A stretch of 11,618 bases of DNA from Bog-756 sp043784065 (GCA_043784065.1 JAYVYR010000134.1:1-11618); one strand, 5' to 3'; numbered from the stretch's first letter, positions 1 to 9,180 are shown. The notes: generated by a model not told the origin, from the letters alone. Translations and numbers: made by a program.

Positions 1-375
1 GCGATCGTCGCCGTTGTAAGAAGCGGCAACCTTGCGTTGAAGCCCCGGCGTGCAATGCGTCGGTCTTGGTCACCCACTGCAGCGCCCGCCGCGTGGCACG
101 CGACCTGCAACCCATCGGGAGCCTCGCGAACCAGCCGGTCCACGCAATGGCGCCATCGATCGCCGGCGTTCGCGCTAGCCTGAAACGCGCGTCGACTCTG
201 CCCTTCACCCCGCTTCGGTTACTTCCGGTTGTGTCTCCGGAATTGCACTTACAGATATGCGCTCAGCTCTTTGCCGTACCGCCCGAAATCAACCCTAGAC
301 CGCCGACGCGGCACGGTTCCGAAGGCGGGCCCTGTCCGGCAGCACTGTTGCAACCCCATCGCGAGTAACACTCAA
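1..375. other. Left-edge stretch without a supportable gene
   Basis: I read both strands here and found no ORF with a recognisable family, a convincing ribosome binding site or the codon bias of the core genes. The longest plus-strand frame (66-368, TTG start) gives a Pro/Arg/Ser-rich peptide with no known motif. The stretch probably includes the promoter region of the lipoprotein that starts at 376, but I see no clear -35/-10 pair. A decayed gene at the very left edge is possible and cannot be shown. Confidence 0.4.
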
Positions 376-2306
<1,931 letters not shown>

Positions 2307-2322
2307 AGTTCACGCCCGGCCA

Positions 2323-2361
2323 GAAGGTCGGTCATGTCCGCCGGCGAGCCCGTCGACCTTC
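2323..2361 (+). terminator. Possible stem-loop terminator after the lipoprotein remnant
   Basis: GAAGGTCG (2323-2330) is the exact reverse complement of CGACCTTC (2354-2361). The loop is 23 nt and contains the self-complementary GCCGGC. It starts 17 bases after the lipoprotein stop and is followed by pyrimidine-rich CTTCC rather than a clean T tract. Position and symmetry suit a terminator, but the loop is long and I could not fold it. Confidence 0.35.
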
Positions 2362-2519
2362 CTTCCAAGGGGTGGGCAACCTCGGCTCGCTGTTGCCCGC
2401 CAGAACGCGACGGTCGTTTCCCTAGCGACGATTCCGTTGCGGCAATTCCCTCCGAACGGTTACGGGCGAGTCTTCCTGAGCACCAGGAATTTACCGCCAC
2501 TGAGCGCGTAGCCCACTGG

Positions 2520-2525
2520 TACAGT
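2520..2525 (+). promoter_or_regulatory. Candidate -10 element (TACAGT) for the core operon
   Basis: TACAGT matches the actinobacterial TANNNT -10 pattern and lies 10 bases before ATG 2536. Transcription starting about 7 bases downstream would leave almost no leader. That fits the absence of a Shine-Dalgarno sequence in front of 2536, where the preceding bases are pyrimidine-rich. I see no convincing -35 box, so this rests on spacing alone. Confidence 0.35.
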
Positions 2526-2535
2526 CCCCTCCGAT

Positions 2536-4155
2536 ATGACGGCGCGTCAGATTGAAGGGGAGCCCACCACCTTGGTCGACGTCCTACGGGCTGCCGGACG
2601 CGTCAACGCCGACGTCGAGGCCTACGTGGAACCCGCCACCGCAACGCGGCCCCGGACGGCTCTCACCTTCGGGACATGGGACCGATCGGCCGACGGGGTG
2701 GCCGGGCTGCTTGACCGGCATGGCGTCGGGCCGGGCACCGTGGTCTGCCTCCTGCTCCCGAGCTCCATCGACTACATGGTCTGTTACGCCGGGGCCCTGC
2801 GCCTTGGGGCGATCACGTCGGGCGTCAATCTCCGACTCGGGGCCGCCGAAGTGACCTCGATCCTGGAGCGGACCCGTCCGACCGTAACCATCGTCGATGA
2901 CGGCCTTGTCGCCCCAATCGGGCCGGCGGCAACGGTGCTTCGCCGTAGCGACTGTGTCGCCGCCTTCGACGGCCGGCCACCCGAAACGTGGCCGCGGCTG
3001 AACTCGTCGGATCCGGTGGCCGTGGTGTGGACCAGCGGGACGACCGGACTGCCCAAAGGTGCCGTGTTCGACCACGAGAACCTGCGGGCCGTGGCCGAGG
3101 CGGCCGACGTCCTGTCCCAAGCCGGCGACCGCCGACTGTCGCCGCTACCCTTCGCCCATGTCGGCTCGATGACGCGGGTTTGGGACGAAGCGGCCAACGG
3201 GGTCACCACGGTCATCACCCCGACGCCGTGGAAGGCAGCAGAGGCAGTGGGGATCATGGAGGCCGAGCGGATCACCGTGGCTCAAGGCGTCCCCACCCAA
3301 TGGGCCCTGGTGCTGGCCCGGCCGGAGCTCGCAGGAGCCGATCTCTCGTCGCTGCGGGTAGCCGGGACCGGAGCGTCGCGGGTGCCAGCGGAAATGGTGG
3401 CAGCCATGCGGGAGGCCCTGGGGGTACCCGTAGTAGTGCGCTACACGTCGACCGAGGCCTCACTCGGTACTGGCACCGTGCCCGGCGATACTGATGAGGC
3501 CGTGGCTACGTCGGTGGGCCGCCCGGTGCCCGGTGTAGAGCTGCAAGTGACGGATGATGAGCCGATCGGGGCCGCCGGTGCCGACCAAGATGCCGATCCG
3601 GTCGCTCCGGGTGAGGTGGGCCGGGTCCGGCTGCGTTCCGCCGCCGTAATGCGGGGCTACTGGGGCGGGCCCCCAACCGGTCCCGGCGCGGCCGGTCTGG
3701 TCCTCGACCGGGCTGCGACCGATGCGGTCCTGGCCGCCGACGGCTGGCTGACAACCGGGGATTTCGGGTATCTCGACGACGGCGGGCGCCTGCATCTGGT
3801 GGGTCGGGCGAACGAGATGTACATCCGGGGCGGCTACAACGTGTATCCGGCCGAGGTCGAAGGGGCCTTGGGTCACCATCAGGACCTCGACCAGGTGGCG
3901 GTGGTGGGAGTTCCCGATCCGGTGCTGGGGGAGATCGGCGTGGCCTTCGTCGTCCTCGCCCCCAATGGGGAATCTGATCCGTCCGAGCTCCTAGCCGGCC
4001 TACGTGAGACTGCGCGTCGGACGCTTGCCGACTACAAGGCACCGGACCGGGTGGTCGTCGTCGACCGTCTCCCCTTGACCTCGATGATGAAGGTAGACAA
4101 GAGGGTCCTGGCCCAACAGGCAATCCAGGAGACGAACGGAGCACATCAGTCATGA
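2536..4155 (+). CDS. AMP-forming acyl-CoA synthetase (ligase 1)
   Basis: A 539-residue member of the ANL adenylate-forming superfamily. It should activate a carboxylic acid with ATP to an acyl-adenylate and pass the acyl group to coenzyme A in the cytoplasm. Visible core motifs in order are the phosphate loop TSGTTGLPKG (166-175), YTSTEA (303-308), the TGD of the hinge region with Asp409, the Arg of VGR (424), GGYNVYPAEVE after it, and a C-terminal lysine motif TSMMKVDKR with Lys519 at the expected catalytic position. The usual PxGK form is replaced by SMMK, which is uncommon. There is also a Gly/Ala/Asp-rich insertion around residues 345-360. ATG 2536 has no Shine-Dalgarno sequence and may be leaderless. 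Its stop overlaps the next start as ATGA. The substrate cannot be read from sequence; the neighbours suggest a hydrophobic or cyclic acid. Family assignment is firm. Confidence 0.93.
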   Translation: MTARQIEGEPTTLVDVLRAAGRVNADVEAYVEPATATRPRTALTFGTWDRSADGVAGLLDRHGVGPGTVVCLLLPSSIDYMVCYAGALRLGAITSGVNLRLGAAEVTSILERTRPTVTIVDDGLVAPIGPAATVLRRSDCVAAFDGRPPETWPRLNSSDPVAVVWTSGTTGLPKGAVFDHENLRAVAEAADVLSQAGDRRLSPLPFAHVGSMTRVWDEAANGVTTVITPTPWKAAEAVGIMEAERITVAQGVPTQWALVLARPELAGADLSSLRVAGTGASRVPAEMVAAMREALGVPVVVRYTSTEASLGTGTVPGDTDEAVATSVGRPVPGVELQVTDDEPIGAAGADQDADPVAPGEVGRVRLRSAAVMRGYWGGPPTGPGAAGLVLDRAATDAVLAADGWLTTGDFGYLDDGGRLHLVGRANEMYIRGGYNVYPAEVEGALGHHQDLDQVAVVGVPDPVLGEIGVAFVVLAPNGESDPSELLAGLRETARRTLADYKAPDRVVVVDRLPLTSMMKVDKRVLAQQAIQETNGAHQS

Positions 4156-4988
4156 CCGGCCATTCGACACCCGCCCAGGGCGGCGTCACCGACGATCCCA
4201 TCTCGATCGGGACCATGCTGTACACGTTGGTCGAGCCTCACCGGGGTCACGAGGTGGACTACAACCGCTGGTACGAGCGGGATCACTTCTACGCCGGCTG
4301 CCAGATCGGCGCATTCAATTTCGCGGGGGCCCGGTTCGTGGCCACCGCATCCATGAAAGTGCTCCGCTATCCCGAGGGCGACGGTGCCCTGGTGGCCGAC
4401 CCGACGGTCGGAAGTTACGTCGGGATCTACTACGTGTTGGACGGCCACCACGACGAGTGGAACCGGTGGGCAGTCGACCAGGTGAACACCTTGCACGCGG
4501 CGGGCCGGATGTTCGAGCACCGTGACCACATCCACACCGGCCTCTACCACTTCGAATGGGAGCACCGACGCGACGCCGACGGCGTTCCGGCCGAACTCAC
4601 CCTTGACCACCGTTTCGCCGGCATGGCGTCGATCTTCCTCGAACCGGCCGACGGCGTGACTGGCGAGCAGATCGGCACGTGGCTGCGCGAGCACTACCTG
4701 CCCGGCGTGCTTCCCGGCTCGCCGGTAGCCACCGTGCTCGGCTTCAGTCCGCTGCCTCTCTTGGCCGACGCTCCGGGTGACGTGCCGCGGGGGGAGACCC
4801 TGGACGAGCGGGTGCTGGCCCTGTGTTTCGTCGACGAAGCCCCCGACGGCTGCTGGGACGATGTCTTCGCCCTACTCGGCCGGGCCGCCGGCGACGCCGG
4901 GATCGGCACGGTCATCTGGTCGTCTCCCTTCGTCGGAACCGTGCCCGGGACCGACACCTACACCGACCAGCTGTGGTCGGACCAGTAG
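4152..4988 (+). CDS. Two-repeat EthD/dimeric alpha-beta-barrel-like protein of unknown function
   Basis: A 278-residue cytoplasmic protein with no signal peptide or membrane segment. I do not recognise a characterised family. The N-terminal half contains YNRWYERDHFYAG (37-49) and the C-terminal half WLREHYLPG (177-185). The shared pattern is Trp, an acidic residue, His, an aromatic residue and a closing Gly, in both cases followed by a stretch that reads like a beta strand. This suggests two copies of a ferredoxin-like alpha-beta module, as in EthD-type or similar dimeric barrel proteins, fused in one chain to form an internal barrel. The first half is also rich in His and aromatic residues (for example EHRDHIHTGLYHFEW), which could bind a metal, haem or an aromatic ligand. 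ATG 4152 overlaps the ligase 1 stop by ATGA, with GGAG 10 bases upstream, so the two are probably translated together. A role in handling or transforming the pathway substrate is inference only. Confidence 0.85.
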   Translation: MTGHSTPAQGGVTDDPISIGTMLYTLVEPHRGHEVDYNRWYERDHFYAGCQIGAFNFAGARFVATASMKVLRYPEGDGALVADPTVGSYVGIYYVLDGHHDEWNRWAVDQVNTLHAAGRMFEHRDHIHTGLYHFEWEHRRDADGVPAELTLDHRFAGMASIFLEPADGVTGEQIGTWLREHYLPGVLPGSPVATVLGFSPLPLLADAPGDVPRGETLDERVLALCFVDEAPDGCWDDVFALLGRAAGDAGIGTVIWSSPFVGTVPGTDTYTDQLWSDQ

Positions 4989-5000
4989 TTCCTGTCGTCC

Positions 5001-5031
5001 CGATACCACCGATACCACCGATACCACCGAT
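5001..5031 (+). repeat. Tandem 9-bp repeat (CGATACCAC, about 3.4 copies) between genes
   Basis: Three perfect copies of CGATACCAC run from 5001 to 5027, followed by a partial CGAT. They fill most of the 61-base gap between the 278-residue protein and ligase 2 and end a few bases before that gene's AGGAG. The unit is not a palindrome, and each is in the same orientation. It could be a slippage-prone spacer or a set of direct-repeat protein or RNA-binding sites. The sequence does not decide. Confidence 0.9.
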
Positions 5032-5049
5032 TCCAGGAGTTGCCACCAC

Positions 5050-6675
5050 ATGAACGACGAGGCCTTGGCCCAGATGGAGGAACGGGCGGCGGCACGAGGT
5101 TGGGTCTTCGCACCCACACTGTGGGAGCTGATCGAGCGACGGGCGGCATCCACTCCCGACGCCGTGCTGGCCCGTGAGGACACCGGCAGTGAGCTGACCT
5201 TTGCCGGCTACCGCAATGCTTGCCTGCGGGCTGCTGCTGGCCTCTCTACCGACCACGGAGTGGTGGCCGACACCAGCGTGAGCTGGGAACTTCCCACGTG
5301 GAACGAGTCGCTCGTCCTCGTGGGGGCGTTGTGCCGCCTGGGCGCCCGCCAGAACCCGCTCATCCCCATCTACCGGAATCGGGAGGTCGGGTTCATCACT
5401 GCCCAGAGCGAGGCCGAGCTACTCGTCGTCCCGACCCTGTACCGAGGGTTCGATTTCGAGGCCATGGCACGGGAGATTGCAGCTTCACGCTCTGGCCTGT
5501 CGGTTCTCGTCGTGGATCGCGACCTGCCCGACGCCGACCCGTCACTGCTCCCCCCGGCTCTACCGGCCCCGGTGAACGCCGCGGACGCACCCGTGCGCTG
5601 GCTCTTCTACACGTCCGGAACGACGGCCGATCCGAAGGGCGCGCCGCACACCGACCTCACCGTGACGGCCGCCGCCCTGGCCATGGCCGAGTGCCTCGAC
5701 ATCCGCTCCGACGACGTGTCGGCGCTCGTCTTCCCGTTCACCCACATCGGCGGCATCGGTTGGCTCATCGCCTCGCTGCTCACCGGGTGCACTCTGTTGA
5801 CGACCGAGGCCTTCCATCCGACCGGGACGCCCGAGTTCCTGGCGGCCAACGGTGTCACCCTGGCTGGTTCGGGCACCCCGTTCCATCTCGCCTACCTGGC
5901 TGCCCAGCGGGCCCATGGCGGCGGCTCCCTCTTCCCGCACGTCCGGTCGTACCCGGGAGGCGGTGCACCCAAGCCACCACAACTGCACCACGACCTGAAG
6001 GCGGAGGTGGGCGGGATCGGCATCGTGTCGGGCTACGGCCTGACCGAGGCCCCGATCGTGGTGATGGCCACAAGCGAGGACCCCGACCAGAAATTGGCCG
6101 ACACCGAAGGGCGGCCCACTCCGGGCGTGGACCTCAAGGTAGTCACCCTTGACGGTCGGGTGGCCGGCCCAGGTGAGGAGGGGGAGATCCGCCTGAAGGG
6201 TGCCCAGGTCATCACCGGCTACCTCGACCCGTCGCTCGACGAAGAGGCCTTCGACGTCGACGGCTACTTCCGTAGCGGCGACCTCGGTATCGTCGATGCC
6301 GAGGGCTTCGTGACCATCACCGGCCGACTGAAGGACGTCATCATCCGGCACGGCGAGAACATCAGCGCCAAGGAGGTGGAGGACCTCCTCTACGCCCATC
6401 CGGCGGTCGCAGATGTCGCGGTCATCGGCCTGCCCGACCCGAAGACGGGAGAACGGGCCTGCGCCGTGGTGGCGGTGGCTGAAGGCCGGTCGTTCGATTT
6501 CGCGGCCATGGTCTCTTACCTCAAGGGCAAAGAGCTGCGGGTCAATGCCGTGCCCGAACAGCTCGAGCTGGTCGACGTCGTCCCCCGCAACCCGGCGGGC
6601 AAGATCCTCAAGCACAGCCTTCGGGAGCGCTTCGCGCCGCCCGGCGCAACTTCGGACGATGGAGGTAACGCATGA
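5050..6675 (+). CDS. AMP-forming acyl-CoA synthetase (ligase 2)
   Basis: A 541-residue ANL-superfamily ligase that activates a carboxylate as an acyl-adenylate and then an acyl-CoA thioester. Motifs are the phosphate loop YTSGTTADPKG (187-197), a GYGLTEAP motif, a YFRSGDLG hinge segment, GRLKDVI (425-431), GENISAKEVE, and the canonical C-terminal NPAGKILK with catalytic Lys518. The general look recalls cyclohexanecarboxylate- and medium-chain-type ligases, but this is an impression and not a substrate call. The start at ATG 5050 is supported by AGGAG at 5035-5039. Starting further upstream in the same frame would overlap the previous gene and add a low-complexity Pro/Thr/Asp tail, so I reject that. 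The stop overlaps the SDR start as ATGA. It is clearly distinct from ligase 1 rather than a recent duplicate, since their lysine motifs and loops differ. Confidence 0.94.
   Translation: MNDEALAQMEERAAARGWVFAPTLWELIERRAASTPDAVLAREDTGSELTFAGYRNACLRAAAGLSTDHGVVADTSVSWELPTWNESLVLVGALCRLGARQNPLIPIYRNREVGFITAQSEAELLVVPTLYRGFDFEAMAREIAASRSGLSVLVVDRDLPDADPSLLPPALPAPVNAADAPVRWLFYTSGTTADPKGAPHTDLTVTAAALAMAECLDIRSDDVSALVFPFTHIGGIGWLIASLLTGCTLLTTEAFHPTGTPEFLAANGVTLAGSGTPFHLAYLAAQRAHGGGSLFPHVRSYPGGGAPKPPQLHHDLKAEVGGIGIVSGYGLTEAPIVVMATSEDPDQKLADTEGRPTPGVDLKVVTLDGRVAGPGEEGEIRLKGAQVITGYLDPSLDEEAFDVDGYFRSGDLGIVDAEGFVTITGRLKDVIIRHGENISAKEVEDLLYAHPAVADVAVIGLPDPKTGERACAVVAVAEGRSFDFAAMVSYLKGKELRVNAVPEQLELVDVVPRNPAGKILKHSLRERFAPPGATSDDGGNA
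6661..6665 (+). promoter_or_regulatory. Ribosome binding site fixing the SDR start
   Basis: GGAGG lies six bases before ATG 6672, inside the end of ligase 2. It supports the long SDR start with its extra N-terminal residues over any start nearer the Rossmann motif. Confidence 0.7.
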
Positions 6676-7508
6676 GCCCGGTAGCAAGCAACAAGATCAC
6701 GCTTGGCCATGGTGGCCAGCAGCACGATGCCGCCGATGCCATCCTGGCCGGCTTTCTGGTACCGAGGTTCGTGGGCAAGGTGGCGATGGTCACCGGGGCC
6801 GGGTCAGGCATCGGTCGAGGTACGGCCCGCCGTCTGGCCGCTGAGGGAGCGGCGGTGGCCGCACTTGACGTCATGGGCGATGCCGTCGAGGAAACAGTGG
6901 CCGGCATCATCGCCGAGGGCGGTAGGGCGGTGGCCTATACCTGCGACGTCACCTCGGAGGAGTCGGTGGCCTCAACGATGGCTTCGATCGTGACTGATGT
7001 GGGGCCGCCCACCGTGGTCTGCAACGTGGCCGGTATCGGCGGCTTCTTCAACTCCCATGACATGCCGTTCGAGCGGTGGCAGAAGATTCTGGCCGTCAAC
7101 CTGACGGGTCCGTTCCTTGTGTGCCGGGCCGCCCTGCCCCACCTGCTCGAACACGGCGGCGCCATCGTAAACGTCTGCTCCAACACGGCGTTGATGGGTC
7201 AGGCCTATTCGGCGGCCTACTGCGCATCCAAAGGCGGGCTGCTCATGTTCACCAAGGCCCTGGCCGCCGAGTACATGGACCGGGGGGTGCGGGCCAACGT
7301 GGTCGCACCCGGCGGAACCGATACGCCGCTGCTCGGCACGTTCGATCTACCCGAGGGTGCCGATCCGAAGCAGTTGACCAAGATCATGAGCCCTATGGGC
7401 TTCTCCACCCCGGCCGAGATCGCCGCCTCGATCGCCTTTCTGGCGTCCGATGAGTCGTCGTATACGACGGGTGCGGTGTTGTCCGTGGACGGCGGTCTCA
7501 CCGTCTGA
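6672..7508 (+). CDS. Short-chain dehydrogenase/reductase (classical SDR)
   Basis: A 278-residue NAD(P)-dependent oxidoreductase of the classical SDR family, acting in the cytoplasm on an alcohol or ketone. The cofactor motif TGAGSGIG is at 41-48, Asp92 (CDVTSEE) sits at the adenine-ring position, and NVAG (118-121) stands in for the usual NNAG. The catalytic set is complete: Asn143, Ser170, Tyr183 and Lys187, with canonical spacing. The typical C-terminal end FLASDESSYTTGAVLSVDGG is interrupted by nothing. Ahead of the fold is an extension of about 30 residues not usual for this family; a strong GGAGG before ATG 6672 argues that it is translated. An acidic residue after the second strand (ALDV) suggests NAD rather than NADP, which is inference. 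ATGA overlap with ligase 2 implies coupled expression. The substrate is probably a hydroxy- or keto-acyl intermediate of the same pathway, unproven. Confidence 0.93.
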   Translation: MSPVASNKITLGHGGQQHDAADAILAGFLVPRFVGKVAMVTGAGSGIGRGTARRLAAEGAAVAALDVMGDAVEETVAGIIAEGGRAVAYTCDVTSEESVASTMASIVTDVGPPTVVCNVAGIGGFFNSHDMPFERWQKILAVNLTGPFLVCRAALPHLLEHGGAIVNVCSNTALMGQAYSAAYCASKGGLLMFTKALAAEYMDRGVRANVVAPGGTDTPLLGTFDLPEGADPKQLTKIMSPMGFSTPAEIAASIAFLASDESSYTTGAVLSVDGGLTV

Positions 7509-7553
7509 CGGACACGGTGGCCTACTTCTCATGTCCTGACCAGGGTGTTCATC

Positions 7554-7585
7554 CCACGGTCTCGTTGGCCGGACCTCGGCCGTGG
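7554..7585 (+). terminator. Possible hairpin between SDR and P450
   Basis: CCACGG (7554-7559) can pair with CCGTGG (7580-7585), and an alternative inner stem GGCCG/CGGCC lies at 7567-7571 and 7577-7581. There is no T tract. It may attenuate transcription between the two halves of the cluster, or it may be chance in GC-rich sequence. Confidence 0.22.
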
Positions 7586-7606
7586 CCGCGTGCAACAATG
7601 CGACAG

Positions 7607-7620
7607 CGAGCGATCGTTTG
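7607..7620 (+). promoter_or_regulatory. Imperfect palindrome upstream of P450, possible regulator operator
   Basis: CGAGCGATCGTTTG matches its reverse complement at 10 of 14 positions around a perfect CGATCG core and ends 25 bases before ATG 7646. Size and position resemble TetR-type operators. No TetR gene lies in the window, so the partner is unknown. Confidence 0.25.
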
Positions 7621-7635
7621 TCGCTCCTGACCCGT

Positions 7636-7641
7636 GAGGAG
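7636..7641 (+). promoter_or_regulatory. Ribosome binding site deciding the P450 start
   Basis: GAGGAG four bases before ATG 7646 favours that start over the in-frame GTG at 7634, which would place the ribosome binding site inside the gene and add only four residues. Confidence 0.65.
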
Positions 7642-7645
7642 AGCG

Positions 7646-8848
7646 ATGACCGACGTGCGACCGGTGCAGGACTGGGGCACCGACTTCGATGTCTTGAGCC
7701 GACCCTACGTGGATGATCCGTTCTCCATCTGGGACGACTTGCGTAGCGCCTGCCCGGTGGCTCACTCGGACCGTCGCGGCAGTACGTGGCTGCCCACCAC
7801 TTACAAGGACGTGGTGGCGCTGGCCCATGACATCGAGCATTTCAGCTCGCTCGACATCACGGTGATCCCGTTCACGGGAGAAGAGCCCGACGAGCCGGTC
7901 CTGCCCTATGGAGTGCCGCCGATCTCGGCCGACCCGCCGCTGCACACCTGGACCCGCCGGCTGCTGCTGCCCTGGTTTTCCCATCGCAAGGTGGACAGCT
8001 ACGAGCCGATGACCCGCGACCTCTGCAACCGCCTGATCGACGGATTCCTGGCCGATGGGCGGGCCGACGCGGCTGCCGACTACGCCCAGCAGATTCCGGT
8101 GAGGGTGATTGCCGCCATCCTCGGTGTGCCCGAGTCACTGTCGGACACGTTCACCGGTTGGGTCCGTGACGTGCTCGAGTTCGCTGACGACGAAGAGCGC
8201 CGTCGCGACGGCACGATCGCCCTCATCGAGTACTTCGTGGCCGAGGTGGAGCGCCGCAAGTCCGAACCGGGCGACGACCTGTTGAGCGCGCTCCTCCAGA
8301 CCGAAATGGACGGAGAGCCCATCGAGGTTGCCGTCGTGCTCGGAGTGGCCGCCCTCACCCTGATTGCCGGGGTCGACACCACCTGGAGTGCCATTGGATC
8401 ATCGCTGTGGCACCTGGCCACCCACCCCGATGACGCCAAGACGTTGAGTACCGACCCTGATGCCATGCCGCTGGCCATCGAGGAGCTACTTCGGGCGTTT
8501 TCGCCGGTCACCATGGCCCGGGTCGTCACGTCGGATCTCGAGTTCGAGGGATGCCCGATGCAGTCGGGCGACAAGGTGCTCATGAATTTTCCGGCGGCCA
8601 ACCGCGACCCCGAAGCGTTTGAGCATCCTGACCAAGTGATCCTCGACCGTGCCCATAACCGGCACGTAGCGTTCGGTTCCGGAATTCACCGCTGCGCCGG
8701 TTCCAATCTGGCCCGCATGGAGTTGCGGGTGGCCATCGAGGAGTGGTTGCGCCGCATACCCGAGTTCCGAGTCGAATCGGGAGCGGAGGTGACCTGGGCC
8801 GGTGGCCAGGTACGCGGCCCCCGCAGCGTCCCGGTGGTGTTCCCATGA
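7646..8848 (+). CDS. Cytochrome P450 monooxygenase
   Basis: A 400-residue soluble bacterial P450, the usual length for class I enzymes, with no membrane anchor. It would insert one oxygen atom from O2 into an unactivated C-H bond. Diagnostic features are the I-helix oxygen-activation motif AGVDTTWS (241-248) with the acid-Thr pair Asp244-Thr245, the ExxR pair Glu280-Arg283, and the haem-binding loop FGSGIHRCAG (343-352) with haem-ligating Cys350. A HTWTRR segment in the C-helix region would contact a haem propionate. ATG 7646 is chosen over GTG 7634 because GAGGAG precedes it. The stop overlaps the ferredoxin start as ATGA, so electron donor and enzyme are made together. A 137-base gap with a palindrome separates it from the SDR, so it may have its own promoter. 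I do not assign a CYP family. The substrate is likely a hydrophobic acid or terpenoid/steroid-like compound, by context only. Confidence 0.96.
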   Translation: MTDVRPVQDWGTDFDVLSRPYVDDPFSIWDDLRSACPVAHSDRRGSTWLPTTYKDVVALAHDIEHFSSLDITVIPFTGEEPDEPVLPYGVPPISADPPLHTWTRRLLLPWFSHRKVDSYEPMTRDLCNRLIDGFLADGRADAAADYAQQIPVRVIAAILGVPESLSDTFTGWVRDVLEFADDEERRRDGTIALIEYFVAEVERRKSEPGDDLLSALLQTEMDGEPIEVAVVLGVAALTLIAGVDTTWSAIGSSLWHLATHPDDAKTLSTDPDAMPLAIEELLRAFSPVTMARVVTSDLEFEGCPMQSGDKVLMNFPAANRDPEAFEHPDQVILDRAHNRHVAFGSGIHRCAGSNLARMELRVAIEEWLRRIPEFRVESGAEVTWAGGQVRGPRSVPVVFP

Positions 8849-9042
8849 AGATCCGGGTCATCGAAGAGAAGTGCACTGGCCATGCCCGCTGCTACGGGCT
8901 CGCCCCTGAGCTGTTCTCGGTCGATGACTACGGCCTGTCGTCCGTCATCGGCGACGGGACCGTGCCGCTCGAGCTCGAGGACAAGGCCCGGCTGGCCATC
9001 GCCAACTGTCCCGAGTACGCCATCGAGGAAATCACCGATTGA
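8845..9042 (+). CDS. P450-partner 3Fe-4S ferredoxin with His-variant cluster motif
   Basis: A 65-residue acidic ferredoxin that should pass single electrons from a reductase to the P450 encoded just before it. The cluster motif is CTGHARC (10-16) with Cys55 in NCPEYAI. Cys10, Cys16 and Cys55 would bind a 3Fe-4S cluster, and His13 occupies the position of the fourth Cys of a 4Fe-4S motif. Actinobacterial P450-linked ferredoxins are known to vary at exactly this residue, which affects redox potential. The start ATG 8845 overlaps the P450 stop, and no independent Shine-Dalgarno sequence is evident, so translation is probably coupled. No ferredoxin reductase is encoded in the window; one must come from elsewhere in the genome. 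The family call is secure. Confidence 0.95.
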   Translation: MKIRVIEEKCTGHARCYGLAPELFSVDDYGLSSVIGDGTVPLELEDKARLAIANCPEYAIEEITD

Positions 9043-9165
9043 TCGGTGGCGTCGGTGGCGTTGCCGCTGTTCGGGGGACGACGTACTCGAGGGGACATGA
9101 CTGGACTCCAGGACGGTTCGGAGCCTCCGGGATAGCCGACGCCGCACCGGTGGGGTGAGGTACCG

Positions 9166-9180
9166 GCCCCGTTGCGGGGC
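9166..9180 (+). other. Tight hairpin in the leader of the agmatinase remnant
   Basis: GCCCCG (9166-9171) and CGGGGC (9175-9180) form a perfect 6-bp stem with a TTG loop, ending 10 bases before the Shine-Dalgarno sequence of the agmatinase pseudogene. It could terminate the ferredoxin transcript or shape the leader. There is no T tract. Confidence 0.4.

Noticed and set aside
1..375. Possible insertion-sequence remnant at the left edge
   Set aside because: I looked for terminal inverted repeats and transposase motifs on both strands and saw none.
4777..5049. Upstream extension of ligase 2
   Set aside because: The frame is open but encodes Pro/Ser/Thr-rich nonsense and the repeat-derived TDTTDTTD tract, and it overlaps the 278-residue gene. 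AGGAG at 5035 supports ATG 5050.
5560..6687. Long minus-strand ORF of 375 codons opposite ligase 2
   Set aside because: It is an antisense shadow of a high-GC gene. The plus frame carries all the ligase motifs, and the minus product has no recognisable family.
9084..9180. Leader of the agmatinase remnant as a guanidine riboswitch
   Set aside because: Short bits (GACTGG, CTCCGGGA) faintly recall the guanidine-I type, and the gene family would fit, but the conserved blocks are not in order and the spacing is too short. A covariance-model search would decide.
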